This document shows, piece after piece, positions 5,637 through 7,853 of a DNA stretch of 7,853 nucleotides. The notes below the pieces were generated by a model, which did no database searches, was not told the DNA's origin, and was given only the letters and a program-made list of their open reading frames with translations. This DNA comes from Desulfobacteraceae bacterium. GTDB taxonomy: Bacteria; Desulfobacterota; DSM-4660; Desulfatiglandales; HGW-15. Where the stretch lies: positions 1-7,853 of the forward strand of contig RPPU01000198.1 of assembly GCA_003819975.1 (NCBI GenBank), in the 5' to 3' direction. A program made the translations under genes and the position numbers. Numbering within the stretch: the stretch's first letter is position 1; each line of letters begins with the position of its first letter.

Positions 5637-6944
5637 ATGGAACACACAGTCGATCATGCCGAAGCCTTGAAACACTCTTTGCTGGACAAACGTTTGGCCA
5701 GAATGAAAAACCAGTTTCAAGCTCTACACCTGATCGATGTGGCGCTTTCCTCCAGCCTGGAATTGGATCGGGTCTTGAGTCTGATCCTGGAAAAAGCCGT
5801 GGAGTTGGTCCGGGCCGAGCACGGCTCATTTCGCAAACTCATCGCCGAGACCGGCGAACTGGTGCTGCAATCCCATTTCGGAGCCGGTTGGACCCCGGAA
5901 GCGATCGCTTTTAGTCCCAAGACCGGCCAGGGTATTGCTCGCTGGGTCCTGGAGAACCGCCGGCCCTATTTGAGCGCGGATGTGCGGCAAGATCCGAGCA
6001 ATGTGGTTCTTTTTGAAGATATGCGTTCCACCGTGGCCGTGCCGCTGCAATTGAACCGGGAAGGGCAACAAAAGCGGGATGAAATCATCGGCGTATTGCT
6101 CTTGGAAAGTTCCGAATTAGCCGCTTTTGACCAGCAAGATGTGGAAGTTCTGGAATCCTTGGCTCAAGAAGCAGTGATCGCCGTGCAAAACGCCACCCGG
6201 CATCAGGAATTGCAGTCCATGCACAAAAAACTGCAGGCTGAAACCGAAAAAAGGGTGGCAGCGGAAAAATGGGCCATTATGGGACAAGCCGCAACGGCAC
6301 TGGTGCACCGGATTAATAATTTAATGGGTATTGTGCCGGTAAGCGCCAATGAGATCCAAAAGAGTTTGGATAAAATAACCGTTCCGGATCATGACCGGAA
6401 ATGGATCATGGACAATCTCGGCCGCATCGAGCGTAATTCACGCTTTATTTTAAAAATCAGCAATGCTCTTTTTAAACCGTTCAAGGATTCAGGACCGATT
6501 TTACGCTTTGATGTCAACCGGGTATTGAATGAGGCGCTCAAGTACGCGGATTTACCGCCGGCGATTCAAGTCGAACGCGATTACAAAGAAAACCTTCCGC
6601 AGGTGGAATGTCATTCCCTTTTGATCGATATTTTTTTGGAGATCATCACCAATGCCCGCCATGCCATGAAAGAGCAGAATCTTCAAAAACTTAGCTTGAC
6701 GACCCGATTGGAAAAAGACGATCGGGGCGTCTGGATTGCGGTCGATATCGGCGACACGGGCAAAGGCATTGCTCCGGAGAAAAAACCGCATCTCTGGAAC
6801 ATATTCCAGCACAGCACCGAGGGCTTGGGGTTCGGGCTCTGGTGGCTGCGGACCTTTATCGAACGCCAGGGCGGTACGATCGATTGCGCGAGCGAACCGG
6901 GCCAGGGCGCGGTTTTTACGGTGCGGTTGCCGGCGGGCGAGTAA
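5637..6944 (+). CDS. Soluble GAF-domain sensor histidine kinase
   Basis: This 435-residue protein has a GAF domain (about 30-185), a linker likely to be helical or coiled-coil (about 187-215), a dimerisation/phosphoacceptor segment with H224 in VHRINNLMG, and a C-terminal ATPase domain. The ATPase motifs are N339 (N box, EIITNARHAM), DIGDTGKG (370-377), and GLGFGL (396-401). No transmembrane helix is visible, so it should sense a cytosolic signal. The GAF domain contains no cysteine, which argues against direct thiol or cluster sensing there. The residue after the phospho-His is Arg, where HisKA kinases usually have Glu or Asp. The gene begins 3 nt after the HdrCB stop and is surely co-transcribed. 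Its Shine-Dalgarno is weak, so translation may depend on the upstream gene; an in-frame ATG at 5703 is an alternative start. The likely partner is the receiver protein at 7233. Confidence 0.9.
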   Translation: MEHTVDHAEALKHSLLDKRLARMKNQFQALHLIDVALSSSLELDRVLSLILEKAVELVRAEHGSFRKLIAETGELVLQSHFGAGWTPEAIAFSPKTGQGIARWVLENRRPYLSADVRQDPSNVVLFEDMRSTVAVPLQLNREGQQKRDEIIGVLLLESSELAAFDQQDVEVLESLAQEAVIAVQNATRHQELQSMHKKLQAETEKRVAAEKWAIMGQAATALVHRINNLMGIVPVSANEIQKSLDKITVPDHDRKWIMDNLGRIERNSRFILKISNALFKPFKDSGPILRFDVNRVLNEALKYADLPPAIQVERDYKENLPQVECHSLLIDIFLEIITNARHAMKEQNLQKLSLTTRLEKDDRGVWIAVDIGDTGKGIAPEKKPHLWNIFQHSTEGLGFGLWWLRTFIERQGGTIDCASEPGQGAVFTVRLPAGE

Positions 6945-6953
6945 ACAACGTGA

Positions 6954-7132
6954 GAAGGTGCGAACGTTAGAACGTGTGAAAGTAAGAAGACAGGGATCGA
7001 TGGACCCATCCGCCTTCGTAAGGCCTACGGCAGACGTTGGGCCAAGGGTGTAGGGGCAGGCCTTGCGCCTGCCCAGCATGAAATAAAAACGAATGTCGAA
7101 TATCGAACACCGAATATAGAATAATGAAGTGG
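6954..7132 (+). repeat. Composite intergenic repeat, copy 2
   Basis: It starts 10 nt after the kinase stop. The 47-nt first module (6954-7000) matches copy 1. A 45-nt insertion (7001-7045) follows, then the GC hairpin core, perfect here: GGGCAGGC (7054-7061) and GCCTGCCC (7067-7074), loop CTTGC. Six heptamers close it in the same order as copy 3: GAATGTC, GAATATC, GAACACC, GAATATA, GAATAAT, GAAGTGG (7091-7132). The 33 bases 7043-7075 are identical to 7744-7776. No intrinsic terminator with a T run follows the kinase gene. Confidence 0.85.
7001..7045. repeat. Nested palindromic insertion inside repeat copy 2
   Basis: These 45 bases separate the first module from the hairpin core and are missing from copies 1 and 3. 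Their ends are near-inverted (TGGACCCA at 7001-7008, TGGGCCA at 7038-7044), and inside is the hairpin GCCTT-CGT-AAGGC (7012-7024). It looks like a second, smaller repeat that inserted into the first. Confidence 0.6.
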
Positions 7133-7140
7133 AGAACGAA

Positions 7141-7170
7141 TTGAAGGATCGAAGGTGCAAAATTTTTTAT
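7141..7170 (+). promoter_or_regulatory. Weak candidate promoter for the response regulator gene
   Basis: TTGAAG (7141-7146) and TTTTAT (7165-7170) match the sigma-70 boxes at four of six positions each, with an 18-nt spacer. The second box is also the left arm of an AT-rich hairpin (TTTTTAT 7164-7170 with ATAAAAA 7177-7183). The repeats upstream make read-through from the kinase operon possible, so this is only a candidate. Confidence 0.2.
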
Positions 7171-7184
7171 AGAGAGATAAAAAT

Positions 7185-7208
7185 CTTCGTGTCTTTGCGG
7201 CTTTGTGT
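7185..7208 (+). repeat. Three octamer units before the response regulator gene
   Basis: CTTCGTGT, CTTTGCGG and CTTTGTGT lie head to tail. This is a different octamer family from the AAGGG tracts but has the same 8-nt period. It ends 24 nt before the ATG and therefore lies in or near the leader. Confidence 0.6.
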
Positions 7209-7232
7209 GAAATACTCTTAGCGAGGGCGGAT

Positions 7233-7733
7233 ATGAAAGGCCATATTTTAATCGTCGAGGATTATACGGATTGGCGGGAGATGTTAAGCGATTTAATCCG
7301 TCACGAAGGCTATCAAGTTGAAGCGGTCGATTCCTTTGAGGCGGCCCAAAGCTATCTCCAAAGTTCCAGCGACCTGGATGTCGCTATTTTGGATATCCGG
7401 CTCATGGAAACGGACGAGGCCAATGAAGACGGTCTGCGGCTGCTCGCGCAAATCCATCGGCAACAACCTTTTACGCGCGTGATCATGATCACGGGCTACG
7501 GCACCATGGAGATCCAACGCAAGGCATTCCGCGAATTCGGCGCGTACGATTTTTTCCGCAAAGAAGAATTCGATTCGGATGAATTCAGAAAAAGCGTACA
7601 GGAAGGGGTGGAAGAAGCGGCCCGGGAGCGCCAAGCCTCGAAAGGAAAAGAGTATATAAGCGGGCACCGGTACAAGATGTGGCAGAAAGCTACAGGGATC
7701 AAGGGACCGAGGGATCAAGGGACCGAGGGATAA
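7233..7733 (+). CDS. Receiver-only response regulator (CheY/OmpR-receiver type)
   Basis: The 166-residue product is one receiver domain (about 4-130). It has the acidic pair E9-D10, phosphoacceptor D54 in AILDIRL, T87 in MITGYG and K110 in FFRKEEF, so the phosphorylation machinery looks intact. The loop after D54 is about six residues longer than usual (METDEANEDG). No DNA-binding or enzymatic output domain follows. Residues 155-166 (GIKGPRDQGTEG) are encoded by the octamer repeat at 7695-7730, which supplies the end of the reading frame. The ATG at 7233 is preceded by GAGGG (7223-7227) and fits the family start better than the in-frame TTG at 7203. The probable kinase is the upstream GAF protein, though copy 2 of the repeat lies between them. 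The output partner is not in the window. Confidence 0.88.
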   Translation: MKGHILIVEDYTDWREMLSDLIRHEGYQVEAVDSFEAAQSYLQSSSDLDVAILDIRLMETDEANEDGLRLLAQIHRQQPFTRVIMITGYGTMEIQRKAFREFGAYDFFRKEEFDSDEFRKSVQEGVEEAARERQASKGKEYISGHRYKMWQKATGIKGPRDQGTEG

Positions 7734-7853
7734 AGACATGGATCAAGGGTGTAGGGGCAGGCCTTGCGCCTGCCCAACGCGAAATTAAAGCGAATGTCGA
7801 ATAGCGAATAGCGAATATCGAATGATGAAGTGAAGAAGAGAAGGGTCAAGGGA
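7698..7853 (+). repeat. Composite intergenic repeat, copy 3 (continues beyond the window)
   Basis: Two perfect 16-nt units (ATCAAGGG+ACCGAGGG; 7698-7729) lie inside the end of the response regulator gene. The GC hairpin core follows (GGGCAGGC 7755-7762, GCCTGCCC 7768-7775, loop CTTGC). Heptamers then run in the same register as copy 2: GAATGTC, GAATAGC, GAATAGC, GAATATC, GAATGAT, GAAGTGA (7792-7833). The copy ends with the beginning of another AAGGG tract at the window edge. The 47-nt first module of copies 1 and 2 is absent. Confidence 0.85.

Noticed and set aside
6552..7160. 202-codon - strand reading frame
   Set aside because: It is antisense to the kinase ATPase domain and extends into repeat copy 2; no family features are visible.
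7203..7232. Upstream TTG start for the response regulator
   Set aside because: It lies within the octamer tract; the ATG at 7233 has GAGGG upstream and begins just before the first receiver strand.
7698..7833. CRISPR array
   Set aside because: The units are 7-16 nt and directly adjacent, with no spacers of even length and no cas genes.

Overview
The window reads as chromosomal DNA of a strictly anaerobic bacterium. It encodes a compact Hdr/Mvh-type electron-transfer module rich in iron-sulfur clusters, followed by a two-component signalling pair. All convincing genes are on the + strand, and ATG or GTG starts with Shine-Dalgarno sites fit ordinary bacterial translation. The intergenic spaces hold low-complexity tandem 7-mers and 8-mers plus a GGGCAGGC/GCCTGCCC hairpin repeat. 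I associate such DNA with uncultured, anaerobic, Gram-negative-type lineages (Omnitrophota or Desulfobacterota-like), but the sequence does not fix the taxon.

Layout: 1-339 is a repeat-rich leader with no gene. 340-3603 encodes a 1087-residue mosaic flavo-iron-sulfur protein. It combines HdrA-like parts with a complete GltD/NfnB-like FAD/NAD(P)H module. It ends on an intrinsic terminator that uses part of the stop codon (3602-3640). 3641-4092 has no gene and is AT-rich and heavily palindromic, with a MITE-like outer inverted repeat (3672-4006) and a nested long inverted repeat (3784-3889). 4093-6944 is a tight operon of three genes: an MvhD-like iron-sulfur protein, an HdrC::HdrB fusion (start overlapping the previous stop by 4 nt), and a soluble GAF-domain histidine kinase starting 3 nt after the HdrCB stop. 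6945-7232 holds a second copy of the leader repeat, carrying a nested 45-nt insertion. 7233-7733 is a receiver-only response regulator whose last codons come from a repeat tract. 7698-7853 is the third repeat copy and runs off the window.

How the genes may work together (inference): the GltD-like module would oxidise NAD(P)H. Electrons would pass through the ferredoxin-like and HdrA-like cluster domains to MvhD and then HdrCB, whose two CCG domains suggest disulfide or thiol chemistry. No hydrogenase, formate dehydrogenase or FlxABC genes lie in the window. NAD(P)H, or a ferredoxin/NAD(P)H confurcation, is therefore the obvious electron entry point. The kinase sits in the mvhD-hdrCB operon, so the module may be coupled to a redox or metabolic signal, but the receiver-only regulator has no visible output domain.
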